Of a stretch of DNA of 64,000 nt, positions 11,622 through 23,301 are shown piece after piece. The notes below the pieces were generated by a model that saw only the letters and a program-made list of their open reading frames with translations, was not told the DNA's origin and made no database searches. The translations under genes were made by a program, and so were the position numbers. Location: the NCBI GenBank assembly GCA_030248195.1, contig JASAND010030764.1, positions 22,813 to 86,812 of the forward strand, given 5' to 3'. This stretch comes from Trissonchulus latispiculum. Lineage: Eukaryota; Nematoda; Enoplea; Enoplida; Ironidae. Within the stretch, counting starts at the first letter, position 1, and each line of letters begins with the position of its first letter.

Positions 11622-13032
11622 CATCTGTGCCTAAACACTACAAAGTACGAATGGGTATGGCAGCTAGGTTGTTTTTCAGATTTCTCACAACTCATGCAAG
11701 CAATTGGAAAGCGGCTTTATGCACACATTTCTGAAAAAACTGTTGAGGGAAATTTTAAGTTTTGAACTTAGCCATTTTAGTAGCTAAAAAATGGCGGTTC
11801 TAGAATAGCTGCAATTTCAAGTGTTAAAGATGGATGTAAAGTAAATTTGCTGCATTACAAATTGTATTTTTCAAAGAAACCGTGAATATTGCAAAGGAAC
11901 CAGTTCGTCCTGTATCAGCTGCAGTATACTAATCATTAAACTAGATATGGCTAATGGAAATGTGCTCGTCCTATGATTTCAAGACCAATCATTGACAATC
12001 AGAACCTGTGAGAATTGAAAATATAAATATATATGTTTGGGAAATACTTGCAAGATTTAATGGCACCAGCGGAAATCTATTAATTTTCATGTCGAATCAA
12101 GTTAAGCGTAAAGACGTTGCAAATTGTTATACAGTTTCTAATTATACTATCAATCAGTTTATTGTAAGAGTTTTCAATTAAACTATCAATCAGTTTTATG
12201 TAAAATTATGTTCAACTGGAACCAAATGTTGAAAATGGCATTATCAGATTAAACGCATGATAAAATTATTTTCAAATTATTGCAATCAATGTCATCCTAA
12301 ATGGCGGTTCTAGAAAAGCTGCAATTTCAAGTGTTAAAGGTAGATATAAAATAAATTTGCTGCATTACAAATTATGTTTACAAGAAACTGGTTCTGGATC
12401 AGCTGCAATTTCATGTGTTAAAGATGGGTGTAAAGTAAATTTGCTGCATTACAAATTGTATTTTTCAAAGAAACCGTGAATATTGCAAACGAACCAGTCC
12501 GTCCTGTATCAGCTGCAGTATACTAGTCATTAAACTAGATATGGCTAATGGAAATGTGCTCGTCCTATGATTTCAAGACCAATCATTGACAATCAGAACC
12601 TGTCAGAATTGAAAATATAAATACATATGTTTGGGAAATACTTGCAAGAGTTAATGGCACCAGCGGAAATCTATTAATTTTCATGTCGAATCAAGTTAAG
12701 CGTAAAGACGTTGCAAATTGTTATACAGTTTCTAATTATACTATCAATCAGTTTATTGTAAAAGGGTTTGCAATTAAACTATCAATCAGTTTTATGTAAA
12801 ATTATGTTCAACTGGAACCAAATGTTGAAAATTGCATTATCAGATTTAACGCATGATAAAATTATTTTCAAATTATTGCAATCAATGTCATCCTAAATTA
12901 GTCTTTGCGGTTTCTAACAGTTACGAAATGGTTCAGTTTCAAATGAAATAATTAGAACTCAAACACCAAACATCAAATATTATTATTTCAAGCATCAAAC
13001 ATCAAACATCATTATTTGAAACGAAACAATCA

Positions 13033-13284
13033 GTATTCGCCACATACAATAGTATCAAAGTCCTGCAAGCTATAGTACTTAAATTTATCCATTTTATATG
13101 CTTCTTTACATTCTTCGACAGGATCCAATCCATGGCTATTAAAATACTCTGTATATTGATCAAAAATACATTGCAATCCATTGTCGTCCAGGAGCTACTG
13201 CAAGATCAGTATTGAGAACCAAACATGCCGGTCTAGCCTTTATGACAGGTAATTGATCACTCGGAAATACCCCCAGGAAGCATC
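13033..13284 (-). pseudogene. Adenain-like protease fragment (copy A)
   Basis: On the - strand the pieces CFLGVFPSDQLP, LVLNTD, PGRQWIAMYF and, in a shifted frame, FNSHGLDPVEE and DTIVCGEY follow in order. This matches the cysteine protease of Polintons and adenoviruses, where a His-Trp pair and a late Cys are catalytic. Here the usual His before Trp reads Gln. A frameshift after MYF is shared with copies B and C, and the sequence is cut right after CGEY, where the terminal repeat begins. Confidence 0.6.
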
Positions 13285-13344
13285 TTTTAACCGAAGAATT
13301 CCTTGTTAAAGTTTCTAGACTCTAGAGTTAAATCTCTCGACTAT

Positions 13345-13910
13345 TCATATTGTGTAGTCAAAGAACGGAGTCCGACTCTGATCGATGGATATTAAGTTAT
13401 CAAATTCTCCATATACGATGATTTTCAGAGGAGTTGGAGTTGAGTGGTTCCTTAAGTTGCATATATGGAGATAGGTCACCTCTAATGAACTCCATTGCTC
13501 CCCCATCCACACAATCTGCTATCAAAGCAAATACAAAAACTGTGTATCATTTTATATTCATCATAAGAAATATGGATCCCTCTATCGCTTTTAGCTAAAT
13601 TGATCACTTCAGATAGATACATGATAGTGTACCGGAACTTGTTCCAGTTCATTTTCATAGGATGCTTAGGAATGTATTCATCTCCACACTTTAAAGATAA
13701 TTCACTAATGTTACATTTTTCAAACTGGGACGGATGCTTGGTAAAAGAACCAATGAATGCTTCGGAATCGACCATAAACATGACTACCCTTCTAGGAAGT
13801 TGACCGGAAAATATCTAATTTTCCACGATTGTTTGAGACTTTGGTGCAATATGTCGGGTTACGATTTTGATAAGTCGAACAGGATATTTTGCTGTATTGT
13901 TGTTTCTTAA
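13345..13910 (-). pseudogene. Polinton-type major capsid protein, C-terminal fragment (copy A)
   Basis: The - strand encodes a broken product with GQLPRRVV, AFIGSF, GDEYIPKHP, a GVEIIVYGEFDNL-type strand near the end and FFDYTI before the stop at 13345. This order fits the C-terminal jelly-roll half of the double-jelly-roll capsid protein of Polintons (F54H12.2-like). The copy is inactive: it has an in-frame TAG near 13815 and a frame disruption near 13410-13480. The TAG is shared with copies B and C. The family assignment rests on recognised motif order, not on a search. Confidence 0.65.
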
Positions 13911-14035
13911 AATCTTTTCGAAGTTAAATTCTTAAATCTTAAATTCTTACAAACTAATAAATGTGATGCTTATAGTATTTTATCTGAAGTGTTGTAATGT
14001 ATGTCATACGTTGAAAAAATAAAGAAAACGAAGAA

Positions 14036-14090
14036 AATCGTAACGGTTGCCTAGCCGTCTGATGAGGCGCTGAGCCGGGGCCGAAACGGT
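14036..14090 (+). ncRNA. Hammerhead ribozyme motif, module copy A
   Basis: In order: a short stem III strand ending in the cleavage triplet GTA (14040-14042), stem I ACGG paired with CCGT around an 8-nt loop, the core CTGATGA (14059-14065), a stem II hairpin GGC...GCC, the core GAAA (14083-14086), and CGGT closing stem III against ATCG. All invariant core positions are present. Stem III is the open stem and is short (about 5 bp, one of them a wobble). Activity has not been shown. Confidence 0.8.
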
Positions 14091-14927
14091 AAATTGCAGC
14101 TATTTTGTAGTACTCAAAATATGCGTTATTGCCTTTAAAAGAGAAAATGAACCAAATGTAACAGAAAAACTATCACTAAAATCAGTTTTAAATATTCATT
14201 ACACCTGCAACCTGTATTTTTCAAAGAAACCGTGAATATTGCAAACGAACCAGTCCGTCCTGTATCAGCTGCAGTATACTAATCATTAAACTAGATATGG
14301 CTAATGAAAATGTGCTCGTCCTATGATTTCAAGACCAATCATTGACAATCAGAACCTGTCAGAATTGAAAATATAGATACATATGTTTTGGAAATACTTG
14401 CAAGAGTTAATGGCACCAGCGGAAATCTATTAATTTTCATGTCGACTCAAGTTAAGCGTAAAGACGGTGCAAATAGTTATACAGTTTCTAATTATACTAT
14501 CAATCAGTTTGTTGTAAAAGAGTTTTTAATTAAACTATCAATCAGTTTTATGTAAAATTATGTTCAACTGGTACCAAATGTTGAAAATGGCATTATCAGA
14601 TTAAACGCATGATAAAATTATTTTCAAATTATTGCAATCAATGTCATCCTAAATGGCGGTTCTAGAAAAGCTGCAATTTCAAGCGTTAAAGGTAGATATA
14701 AAATAAATTTGCTGCATTACAAAGTATTGACCTTTACGTCTGACCTTTCCATTTCTCTTTAATACAGACCAACGTCTCAGCAGGAGAGCAAATAAAAGGA
14801 TTAATTTTCTCTTCCACTTTTGGGGGCCCACCAGATTCCTACAAGCCAACACCAAACACGAAATATTATTATTTCAAGCATCAAACATCAAACATCATTA
14901 TTTCAAACGAAACAATCAGATTTCTTG

Positions 14928-14936
14928 TATAAATAG
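14928..14936 (+). promoter_or_regulatory. TATA box in composite element B
   Basis: TATAAATAG lies just inside the left terminal repeat, followed 46 bases later by an ATG (14983) in the context CAACAAAATG. The ATG opens only 12 codons here. The same box and leader occur in copy C on the other strand (28144-28152). This looks like the promoter and start of a deleted element gene. Confidence 0.55.
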
Positions 14937-15337
14937 GGATGCATCAACTATCAGAGAATCAGTTACAAAGGTTACCAACAAAATGCTGTTCATCTATCCT
15001 GTTTTTTGCATATACTTGTAATAGAGATAGTAGCAGATACTTGAATTAGCCAATTAACACGTGGGTTAACATAATGTCAACATCAGTCAGTAGTTAGTAA
15101 GCATGTGCAGATCCTCATTTGGGGCTACCGATTTTTGTGACTATTTGTTCGGTTTTTAATGCAGTTTTTACGAGCTAACGCTTTGTAAGGTTTTAGGGAT
15201 TGCTATTTGTTAATAATTTGCTGGTGTAATGAATTTTTAAAACTGATTTTAATGATATTTTTTCTGTTACATTTGGTTCATTTTCTCTTTTAAAGGCAAT
15301 AACGCATATTTTGAGTAGTACAAAATAGCTGCAATTT

Positions 15338-15392
15338 ACCGTTTCGGCCCCGGCTCAGCGCCTCATCAGACGGCTAGGCAACCGTTACGATT
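15338..15392 (-). ncRNA. Hammerhead ribozyme motif, module copy B
   Basis: The - strand carries the same core as copy A: GTA cleavage triplet, ACGG/CCGT stem I, CTGATGA, a GGC/GCC stem II and GAAAC. It lies antisense to, and upstream of, the capsid fragment. An AATAAA-like GAAAAAATAAAG precedes it on the - strand. Confidence 0.8.
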
Positions 15393-15499
15393 TTCTTCGT
15401 TTTCTTTATTTTTTCAACGTATGACATACATTACAACACTTCAGATAAAAGACTATAAGCATCACATTTATTAGTTTGTAAGAATTTAAGATTTAAGAA

Positions 15500-16086
15500 T
15501 TTAACTTCGAAAAGATTTTAAGAAACAACAATACAGCAAAATATCCTGTTCGACTTATCAAAATCGTAACCCGACATATTGCACCAAAGTCTCAAACAAT
15601 CGTGGAAAATTAGATATTTTCCGGTCAACTTCCTAGAAGGGTAGTCATGTTTATGGTCGATTCCGAAGCATTCATTGGTTCTTTTAACAAGCATCCGTCC
15701 CAGTTTGAAAACTGTATTAGTGAATTATCTTTAAAGTGTGGAGATGAATACATTCCTAAGCATCCTATGAAAATGAACTGGAACAAGTTCCGGTACACTA
15801 TCGTGTATCTATCTGAAGTGATCAATTTAACTAAAAGCGATAGAGGGATCCATATTTCTTATGATGAATATAAAAATGATACACAGTTTTTGTATTTGAT
15901 TTGATAGCAGATTGTGTGGATGGGGGAGCAATGGAGTTCATTAGAGGTGACCTATCTCCATATATGCAACTTAAGGAACCACTCAACTCCAACCCAAAAG
16001 GGGTGGAAATCATCGTATATGGAGAATTTGATAACTTAATATCCATCGATCAGAGTCGGACTCCGTTCTTTGACTACACAATATGA
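15500..16086 (+). pseudogene. Polinton-type major capsid protein, C-terminal fragment (copy B)
   Basis: The segment encodes about 190 residues in order: a YPVRLIKIVT strand, QTIVEN, a TAG, then GQLPRRVV, AFIGSF, GDEYIPKHP, NWNKFRYT, a stop after FLYLI near 15901, IRGDLSPYMQL, VYGEFDNL and a terminal FFDYTI. Polinton capsid proteins end with this type of glycine/aspartate-rich strand followed by a short acidic-aromatic tail. Two in-frame stops and a small deletion (one Asn codon compared with copy C) make it non-functional. Only the C-terminal jelly roll remains; the N-terminal part is lost at the junction with the ribozyme module near 15490. Confidence 0.65.
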
Positions 16087-16145
16087 ATAGTCGAGAGATT
16101 TAACTCTAGAGTCTAGAAACTTTAACAAAGAATTCTTCGGTTAAA

Positions 16146-16401
16146 AGATGCTTCCTGGGGGTATTTCCGAGTGATCAATTACCTGTCATAAAGGCTAGAC
16201 CGGCATCTTTGGTTCTCAATACTGATCTTGCAGTAGCTCCTGGACGACAATGGATTGCAATGTATTTTTGATCAATATACAGAGTATTTTAATAGCTATG
16301 GATTGGATCCTGTCGAAGAATGTAAAGAAGCATATAAAATGGATAAATTTAAGTACTATAGCTTGCAGGACTTTGATACTATTGTATGTGGCGAATACTG
16401 A
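16146..16401 (+). pseudogene. Adenain-like protease fragment (copy B)
   Basis: It begins CFLGVFPSDQLP, goes on through LVLNTD and PGRQWIAMYF to a stop, and resumes in another frame with FNSYGLDPVEE and TIVCGEY. The expected catalytic His is Gln, and the final Cys region is cut by the start of the terminal repeat at 16402. Protease directly follows capsid, as is usual in Polinton late-gene blocks. Confidence 0.6.
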
Positions 16402-17398
16402 TTGTTTCGTTTCAAATAATGATGTTTGATGTTTGATGCTTGAAATAATAATATTTGATGTTTGGTGTTTGAGTTCTAATTATTTCATTTGAAACTGAAC
16501 CATTTCGTAACTGTTAGAAACCGCAAAGACTAATTTAGGATGACATTGATTGCAATAATTTGAAAATAATTTTATCATGCGTTTAATCTGATAATGCCAT
16601 TTTCAACATTTGGTTCCAGTTGAACATAATTTTACATAAAACTGATTGATAGCTTTAATTGAAATCTCTTTTACAATAAACTGATTGATAGTATAATTAG
16701 AAACTGTATAACAATTTGCAACGTCTTTACGCTTAACTTGATTCGACATGAAAATTAATAGATTTCCGCTGGTGCCATTAAATCTTGCAAGTATTTCCCA
16801 AACATATGTATTTATATTTTCAATTCTCACAGGTTCTGATTGTCAATGATTGGTCTTGAAATCATAGGACGAGCACATTTCCATTAGCCATATCTAGTTT
16901 AATGATTAGTATACTGCAGCTGATACAGGACGAACTGGTTCCTTTGCAATATTCACGGTTTCTTTGAAAAATACAATTTCTAATGCGGCAAATTTACTTT
17001 ACACCCATCTTTAACACATGAAATTGCAGCTGATCCAGAACCAGTTTCTTGTAAACATAATTTATAATGCAGCAATTTTATTTGATATCTACCTTTAACA
17101 CTTGAAATTGCAGCTATTCTAGAACCGCCATTTTTAGCTACTAAAATGGCTAAGCTCAAAACTTAAAATTTCCCTCAACAGTTTTTTCAGAAATGTGTGC
17201 ATAAAGCCGCTTTCCAATTGCTTGCATGAGTTGTGAGAAATCTGGAAAACAACCTAGCTGCCATACCCATTCGTACTTTGTAGTGTTTAGGCACAGATTG
17301 AAATTGCAGCTATTCTAGAACCGCCATTTTTTAGCTACTAAAATGGCTAAGCTGTCGGCTAAGCGGTCCTCGCCTCGTTTGGTTTTTCTAAGGAAATC

Positions 17399-19438
17399 TT
17401 GTCTGTTTGGATTGGTCATCCAGCCCCATGGGATGCTATTGAAATTGTTTACGTTTTGATGTCGCGCGCTGATTTTTCTATGACTCAACTTTTGCAAATT
17501 ATTTTTCCAGGTTTGACTTTTCCGGAGCAAGGGGGCGTCCCGCCTGTCGGCACTCCATCTGCAGGCTTGGGATTGTCTCCCGACCCTATTTTTGCTCCTA
17601 CACCGCGCACAAATCGACCTTCTCGTTCATCTTCAGTCCCGGCTTCACGTACTACGGTACGTTTAGCTCGGACGAGGCCTCGTCCATTTCTGGACAACCT
17701 GGGACTTCCGGATCTGCGGAGGCTCAGGAGGCCTCACAGCCTGTTTCGAGTGATCCTAGGTATGCTAAACGGGCTTTTCCACTGCATAAAGATGAACATC
17801 TTCCTCCTTTAAAATTGGACATTCCCTTGCAGACCTTTTCATTGAAGGATCCTGCAACAATTCCACCGTCTCATACGATTCGGTGGCCTGACGAACAGTT
17901 TTTGTCTTTTGCGAGCGTGAATCAGCAGTTTGAGTGTTCGGCAGCCCCTTGGGAACATCCTGCAAATTTGAAGCAAGTTTTGTATAAGTATTCTGCGCGT
18001 TATCTAGTGGGAAAACCGGTTCCTCGTTTTCATGCGAATCCACCGCCGCACATTACGCATCGTAGCGGGTTTGCTTTAAATCGGGAAATCAAGTCTATGA
18101 AACCTCCGTCGCCGGACCTTACCACTGATGACGGTGCCCTTTTGGGGGCTCCTAAGTACGAAGGTCCGCAGGAAATTGACCCGCATTATCATCAAGCAGT
18201 TTGGTCAGTTATGCTAAATGACCGCAGGGTTTACTCGGAATTTGAGTGGCAGGTTGTGACCTTGCCTGATTTTTCCTCAAAAGTGGATCCTACACTTATG
18301 AATCCTTATTTCACGCATTCTTTCAAATATTGGGATAATTATTTGAGGACTTTGAAATATGCTCCATTTTCACTGACTGATTTTGCAATGGAAAAGTATT
18401 TCAATATTATAAAGACTCTTTTTCCTGAGGCAAGTCCTGTTATCACATGGGATAAATTGGAGCCTTTTTCGCATCCTTCCTATCGCATTCAGTTGGAAGA
18501 ACCTGAATATTGGAAGCTTTCTATCAAATTTCCAGCTATTTTGCGCGATGGTGAAATTCTTTTTGAGTCTTTTCAAGTTGTTGGTTTTGCTCCTTACAAA
18601 GTTGCCGCATTAGCTGATCTTTTTCGCGATTTTTTCCATTTCTCAATATCTATCCATCTGTTTAGCGCTTCCAGCAGTCGGAAGATTTGCTTAGAGTCTG
18701 GTCAGTAAGTTCTAAGAAAATGGTTCAGGTGGCGAAGGAAGTCACGGATGAGTGTTTGGGACATGTTTTGATGCGTGCATCAAATTTTAATTACTTTCAC
18801 CCGATTGCTAGTTTTCAAGGTGCTTATGACCCGGCTTCTAATATGTTTCGTCTTGAGCCGAAAAAGGTTCCGGGTGCAAACGGGTGGGTCGAACTGTGGG
18901 GTTTATATTTTCAAACATCTGAGCAAGCTTATCAATTCCGAAAACTTTTCTTTTTCGCTTGCTGGCACGCCCCAGCCGAGGCCTGCGCGCAGTATTTGAA
19001 TCCATTCTACTGCAAATTTGCAGCTGAACAAATTTTGGGCTGGTTGCCACCTGATTCGGTTATTCGCAAAATGTGGCACGGCAAGGATATGCATGTACCG
19101 GCGTTTGTTAGCTTGAGGTTCTTCGTGCTAAGGCCAAATCCTGACCAGATTTTGTAGCTTTCTTGCGCGACTCTGGTTGCCGACTGCTGGTTGAGGCAAC
19201 CCATGACCCTTATTTGGGAATTGGGTTGAACAAAAACCAATTGAACAATTTGTCGCATAATCAGATTATCAGCGAGGTTATCAGCGTGCATAAGGAACAA
19301 AATCGCAACTGGTCAGGAAAGGTTATGATGATTTTGCGCGCCGAATTGTTTCCAAATTTGAATCGTGAAATGGAAGATCTTTGGAATGAGCGGCAGCAGG
19401 CCCACCGGGCGGCGATCGGTCGGATCGTCCCGCCCTGA
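17399..19438 (+). pseudogene. Intronless ORF with C-terminal NADAR domain, frameshifted
   Basis: The coding trace runs through at least three frame segments: about 17560-18640, 18640-19140 and 19140-19438. The first part is Ser/Pro/Gly-rich, then an aromatic-rich domain of about 250 residues that I do not recognise (WPDEQFLSF, ALNREIKSM, YWDNYLRTLKY). The last about 230 residues carry NADAR (YbiA-like) hallmarks in order: LYFQTSEQAYQFRK, then A-rich helices with WLPPDSVIRKMW, then LLVEATHDPYLGIGLN and IISEV. NADAR proteins are N-glycosidases acting on riboflavin-pathway intermediates in bacteria, and some reverse ADP-ribosylation of guanine. A frameshift near 18640, a TAG near 18663 and another break near 19140 inactivate it. 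There are no introns, and transposon debris lies on both sides, so a mobile-element origin is likely but unproven. Confidence 0.7.
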
Positions 19439-19439
19439 G

Positions 19440-22400
19440 TTCTCAGGCAGTTTTCTTGTGTATATTCTTGCCCCTTTCTCTACGGGTTGGTGCTAAAATT
19501 TGGTGCTTGAAAGTCTTTTTACCTTTTTCTTTCATTTTTTACTGTTTTATCATGGGGGGTGGGGGGTTTTTCCGTTTTCTTTTCTTTTTACTATTTTTAC
19601 ATTTAGCTTTTATCTGCTGATTCTACTTGATTTCTTGATGTATGTCGTTCTCGTTTTGATTCTTTTAGATGATTTCTTTACAAATGAATTGGAAAGTCCT
19701 TTGATAAATTTCTCTTCTTTTTCGGTTTCTTGATTTAACTTATAAATTCTTGTTCACTTGAGTATTCTATTTATTGGATCCTTTGAGTTTTAATGATTCA
19801 AAAATTATCTTCTTTTTTCTTTGATTCTAGTACGTATAAATATTTCTCCTTGATACTTTAAAGTCAACTTTCTTGACTATTTCTTGTTTGAATTTTCATT
19901 TTCTCACTGGAATAAACTTTAATCTCTGCTTTTCGTTGCTTTCTCTAAATTCCACACAGCAGATTGGACTTTTTCTTTTTAACCTTTTTACAACTTTTAA
20001 CTTTTGGTGCTCCTACCTTTTTCACACTCTCTTTTGGAGTGTTAAGTTGCGGGCCGCTCCGGTCTCCGCACACCGGGTGAGGTGGGCCGCACGCTCCTTA
20101 ACATTCTTTTTCCTTTTTGGTCCCGTTTCATTTAGTTTAGCCTTGAGATTCTCTTTGATGAGCACAGGCCTATGGGATCTCTCCTCCGCTAAGCGGGGCT
20201 GCGTCTCTCCCATTGGTTCTGGAGCTACTAAAGTCATAGGTGGGGCTGTAACTATGTATCGGCCATATTTCGTTTTGCTTAATTTTGCCATTTGCTAATT
20301 ATGATTCTTTCGTGCTTTATTTGATTGCCTTAATTTTTGTTTTTGTGTGTTTTAGCTAACCTTTTGTCTGCTGTGCCGCGGTGCCGACCCCCCATCCTCA
20401 GTGCCGGGTGTGCTCTCCAGGAATTGTGTCAGCTGGTTTGGGTTGGATCCTACTGGCCATTTGCTTCGGCGCTGGGTCTGGCGCGGTTGGGTACCGCCGT
20501 GACTGGTCGGTGGTTGTAGGTGCTGGGTCCCTACTGGGTTCTCTTCTTGCCAGGCCTTTGACTTGCTTGCTACGGCCATGCTCTGGTCCTGGATTGTTTG
20601 GTTGGGCGGCCGAGGATTTGTTTCGGTCTGGTTGGCCTTCGGTTCTGACTCTGGGCCGCACAATGTTTGGTGTGGCAGCCATTTGGATTGGCACCATGTG
20701 GTGGTGGCCGCTCTTTGGCCACCTCTTTGGACTTTTTGGGGCGCCTTGCGTCCTTTGCCTTGATTCCATCTGGGATGGTGTCTGGCCCAGTGCTTTGCCT
20801 GTGGCTTTCCGGCCACCCTTCTGCGTCGGTGGGCATGCCTTGCCTGCTCACCTGTTCCATCTTGGAGCGCGCTGCTCTACTGGCCTCCTTGGTTTGGCTC
20901 TTTTGGACTTTTGGGGCGCTTTGCGTCCTTTGTTTGCTTCTCTGGTGACTGGGGCCATGGTCGTTCTGGTACCTGTGGCTCTCCTGCCTATTTTGCCGTG
21001 GGGCAGGCTTCTTCTGCCTGCTTCCGTCTGCCATCTTGCCGGCTCTTGGTCAGGTTTGGCCGTCGGTTTTCCGGCCTTTGGAAGGTTCGGGGGCCTATTG
21101 CCTCTGCCTTGTGGCCTTGTTGGTATGTGAACTTTTCCTGGTCTTCCTGCCGCCATGGGGTTGCTGGGCCAGGCGGTGCACGGCTTGCTTGGCCATAATT
21201 TGCGCCTGGTTCCAGTCCCGCTTGACTTTGGTCCTGGTTCGGTTGGGTTAGACTCAGTGGATTTTGACAGGAGACCCTTCGAGGCCTGGTACGGTTCGCT
21301 CTGGTAGGGTCCGGCTGGAGGGGTTTTTGGTTCAGTGATTGTTTGTCCGGAATTGCATTGTCTGCGGTGCTGGGGAGTATACCGCCAGTGTCCCTTCCAT
21401 CGCACACCTGTGACACTGTCCCCCCATCCTAATCTTGTGATTTTTGTGTTGTTGTTTAATCAGTGTCTTGGTGATTGGTATTTCTTTCGGGTTCTATTAT
21501 ATTGGTTGTGATTTGAAGGGAGGGAGCCGCAGGGATCAAATTCTAAAATTGGGGTTTCAGTTGATTACATTTTCTTTCTTTTTCGTCAGTGTGCCCGCCA
21601 CCTCGGTATAGCCGTTGTAATCGTCGGTGTCGGTATAGCCAGTTTTTCACTATCACTTTTCTGTCTGTTTTGTTTTTCTACTAAAAGCGGTTACACGGTT
21701 TGTTCTTTCTTTGACATTTCAAATTTTCTTTGTTCTTTTCTTGAAAAACTGCAATTCTTTGATGACATCATTTCTTCTTGCCTTGTTCTTATTAACCTAG
21801 TATTTTTTTGTCTGGCATTGTATGTTCTACTTCATTCCATTATTGGCTGCTACAATTACATGTACAATTTTTGATTTCTTGCATTTTTGTTTGATATCTA
21901 CATGCATAATAACTTTTCTTGTCATATCTATACATATTTACAATAGGGTCTTGTTCTCTTTTTCTGACTCTGTTTCCTGTCGGTGCACCCTACTCTTTTG
22001 GTAGCTGGGTGATTTCGGGCGGGAATTTAAAAATTTTTTACGTAGGCTTTGAAGTAGGTAAGTAAGTTTTTGCAGTAGTTTGTCAAAAATGTCTCGATTC
22101 AGTTTTATCGTTGGCCGGTTAGCATGTTAGAAAAGTTGTGTGCTCAACCGTGGTATGGTGTATGTTCACCACTTGTCGTTTCATTTTATCCTTACGTAAT
22201 TTTCACAAATGTTTTACCTTTACTAGTACCTAAGGTACCTGTGAGTAACATTCTTTTTATCGAGTTTTCTAACTGAGTGGACCCATCCGAGGCCGCCCGG
22301 GGCCAAAAGACGGGTATTATGTGAAGTTAGCACCGACAGGAAAGATATAAATTATATTCGAGTTGCTAAGCCTAAGTAAATTAGTATTGCATTTCGACAG

Positions 22401-22689
22401 ACGTTCAATGATTTTACATCACTCCTGTCTAAATTCATAGGTCTGATTAGCTAATAGTTGTTATTCGCCATATTGGGTAGGCTTGTGAACAGTTGTGGGT
22501 GTAAGTTGGCAAAGAAAGGTTGGGTAGTGACGCTTAGGTTCGATTTTGGGGTAATTAACATTGGGTTTTGGTCAAGTTTCCCTTGTCGCTCTGTCGGCTT
22601 CTGCCGGGCTTTTGCGGTTTGTTTTGGTATTTTGTCAAAGTTTATACGTTTGGTTAAAAATAATGTTTTGTATTGCTTTCGTCATCAAG
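19440..22689. other. Long T-rich then G/T-rich non-coding region
   Basis: 19450-20030 is strongly T-rich on the + strand. 20040-20270 has GC-rich islets (GGGCCGCTCCGG, GCTAAGCGGGGC). 20340-21420 is G/T/C-rich with few A, which creates long accidental ORFs on both strands; their composition (Trp/Gly/Leu on one strand, Pro/Gln/Lys on the other) is a side effect of base bias. 21420-22689 is T-rich with no gene. No reverse transcriptase, integrase or transposase motif is visible. Because it follows the NADAR ORF without a recognisable boundary, it could be the 3' part of the same element. Confidence 0.5.
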
Positions 22690-22862
22690 TTTTGCTTAGA
22701 ATTTAATAAACCGTTGTGATCGCCAAATTTATCCTTAGTCGGTCAGGATCCTCTGTTTCTCCAACATCACACACCACCGGTATTCACCTGTAGTCTAGTC
22801 TTATCCTAGTAGTCAAAAGTCACACAACAGCATTTTTACTAAGATTCATATAGTCAAACTCC
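22690..22862 (+). repeat. Retroelement-like 3' end (polyadenylation signal plus conserved block)
   Basis: TTTAATAAACC is followed by TAGTCGGTCAGGATC, CACACCACCGG and TATTCACCTGTAGTC. The same landmarks recur in inverse orientation at 8640-8790. The AATAAA followed by a conserved block is the arrangement of an R/U5 region in an LTR. It marks the likely right end of the NADAR-containing element. Confidence 0.5.
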
Positions 22863-22863
22863 A

Positions 22864-23300
22864 CACTTGTATTGGCCAATTAACACGTGGGTTAACATAA
22901 TGTCAACATCAGTCAGTAGTTGGTAAGCATGTGCAGATCCTCGTTTGGGGCTACCGATTTTTTGTGACTATTTGTTCGGTTTTTAATGCAGTTTTTACGA
23001 GCTAACGCTTTGTAAGGTTTTAGGGATTGCTATTTGTTAATAATTTGCAGGTGTAATGAATTTTTAAAACTGATTTTAGTGATAGTTTTTCTGTTACATT
23101 TGGTTCATTTTCTCTTTTAAAGGCAATAACGCATATTTTGAGTACTACAAAATAGCTGCAATTTACCGTTTCGGCCCCGGTTCAGCGCCTCATCAGACGG
23201 CTAGGCAACCGTTACGATTTTCTTCGTTTTCTTTATTTTTTCAACATGTAACATACATTACAACACTTCAGATAAAAGACTATAAGCATCACATTTATTA
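22864..23300 (-). repeat. Ribozyme module, copy D
   Basis: This is a 0.44 kb unit shared with 15036-15490 and, inverted, with 27607-28035. It runs from ACTTGTATTGGCCAATTAACACG through GCTAACGCTTTG and the ribozyme to TAAGCATCACATTTATTAG. Its left and right neighbours here (retroelement end; TBP-like ORF) differ from those in copies A-C, so the unit has at least two independent contexts. Confidence 0.75.
23165..23218 (-). ncRNA. Hammerhead ribozyme motif, module copy D
   Basis: The - strand has the GTA triplet, ACGG/CCGT stem I, CTGATGA, stem II and GAAAC exactly as in copies A-C. The one visible difference, CTGAACC in place of CTGAGCC, lies in the stem II loop, so the catalytic core is untouched. 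It follows the TBP-like ORF on the same strand by about 90 bases. Confidence 0.8.
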
Positions 23301-23301
23301 G

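Larger units (their letters stand above)
11622..14205 (-). mobile_element. Composite Polinton-derived element, copy A (truncated)
   Basis: Read on the - strand it holds the ribozyme module (14205 to about 13915), a capsid fragment, a protease fragment, and then a long terminal repeat from about 13031 out to 11622. The same order occurs on the + strand from 15290 to 17300, so the two copies form a giant palindrome. The terminal repeat here is longer than in copy B because an internal block has been tandemly duplicated (compare 11790-12300 with 12410-12900). The outer boundary at ATCTGTGCCTAAACAC matches that of copy B. Copy B starts where this copy breaks off, inside its ribozyme module. Confidence 0.75.
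14206..17300 (+). mobile_element. Composite Polinton-derived element, copy B (most complete)
   Basis: Order on the + strand: left terminal repeat (about 14206-14920), a TATA box with a short leader, the ribozyme module (about 15036-15490), capsid fragment, protease fragment, right terminal repeat (16402-17300). The two terminal repeats are inverted copies; for example CAAACATCAAACATC at 14880-14900 and GATGTTTGATG at 16420-16440 pair. Right-arm length is about 900 bp, within the range known for Polinton termini. All internal genes are fragments, so the unit is non-autonomous. I see no polymerase B or integrase. Confidence 0.7.

Noticed and set aside
14083..14130. Type I reading of the hammerhead (hairpin right after GAAAC)
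   Set aside because: No hairpin follows GAAAC. The only consistent fold opens stem III and closes stems I and II.
20352..21416. Overlapping ORFs of 90-250 codons on both strands
   Set aside because: The + strand frames are Trp/Gly/Leu-rich and the - strand frames Gln/Pro/Lys-rich, exactly as a G/T-rich, A-poor stretch would give. Several frames are open at once and none shows a domain.
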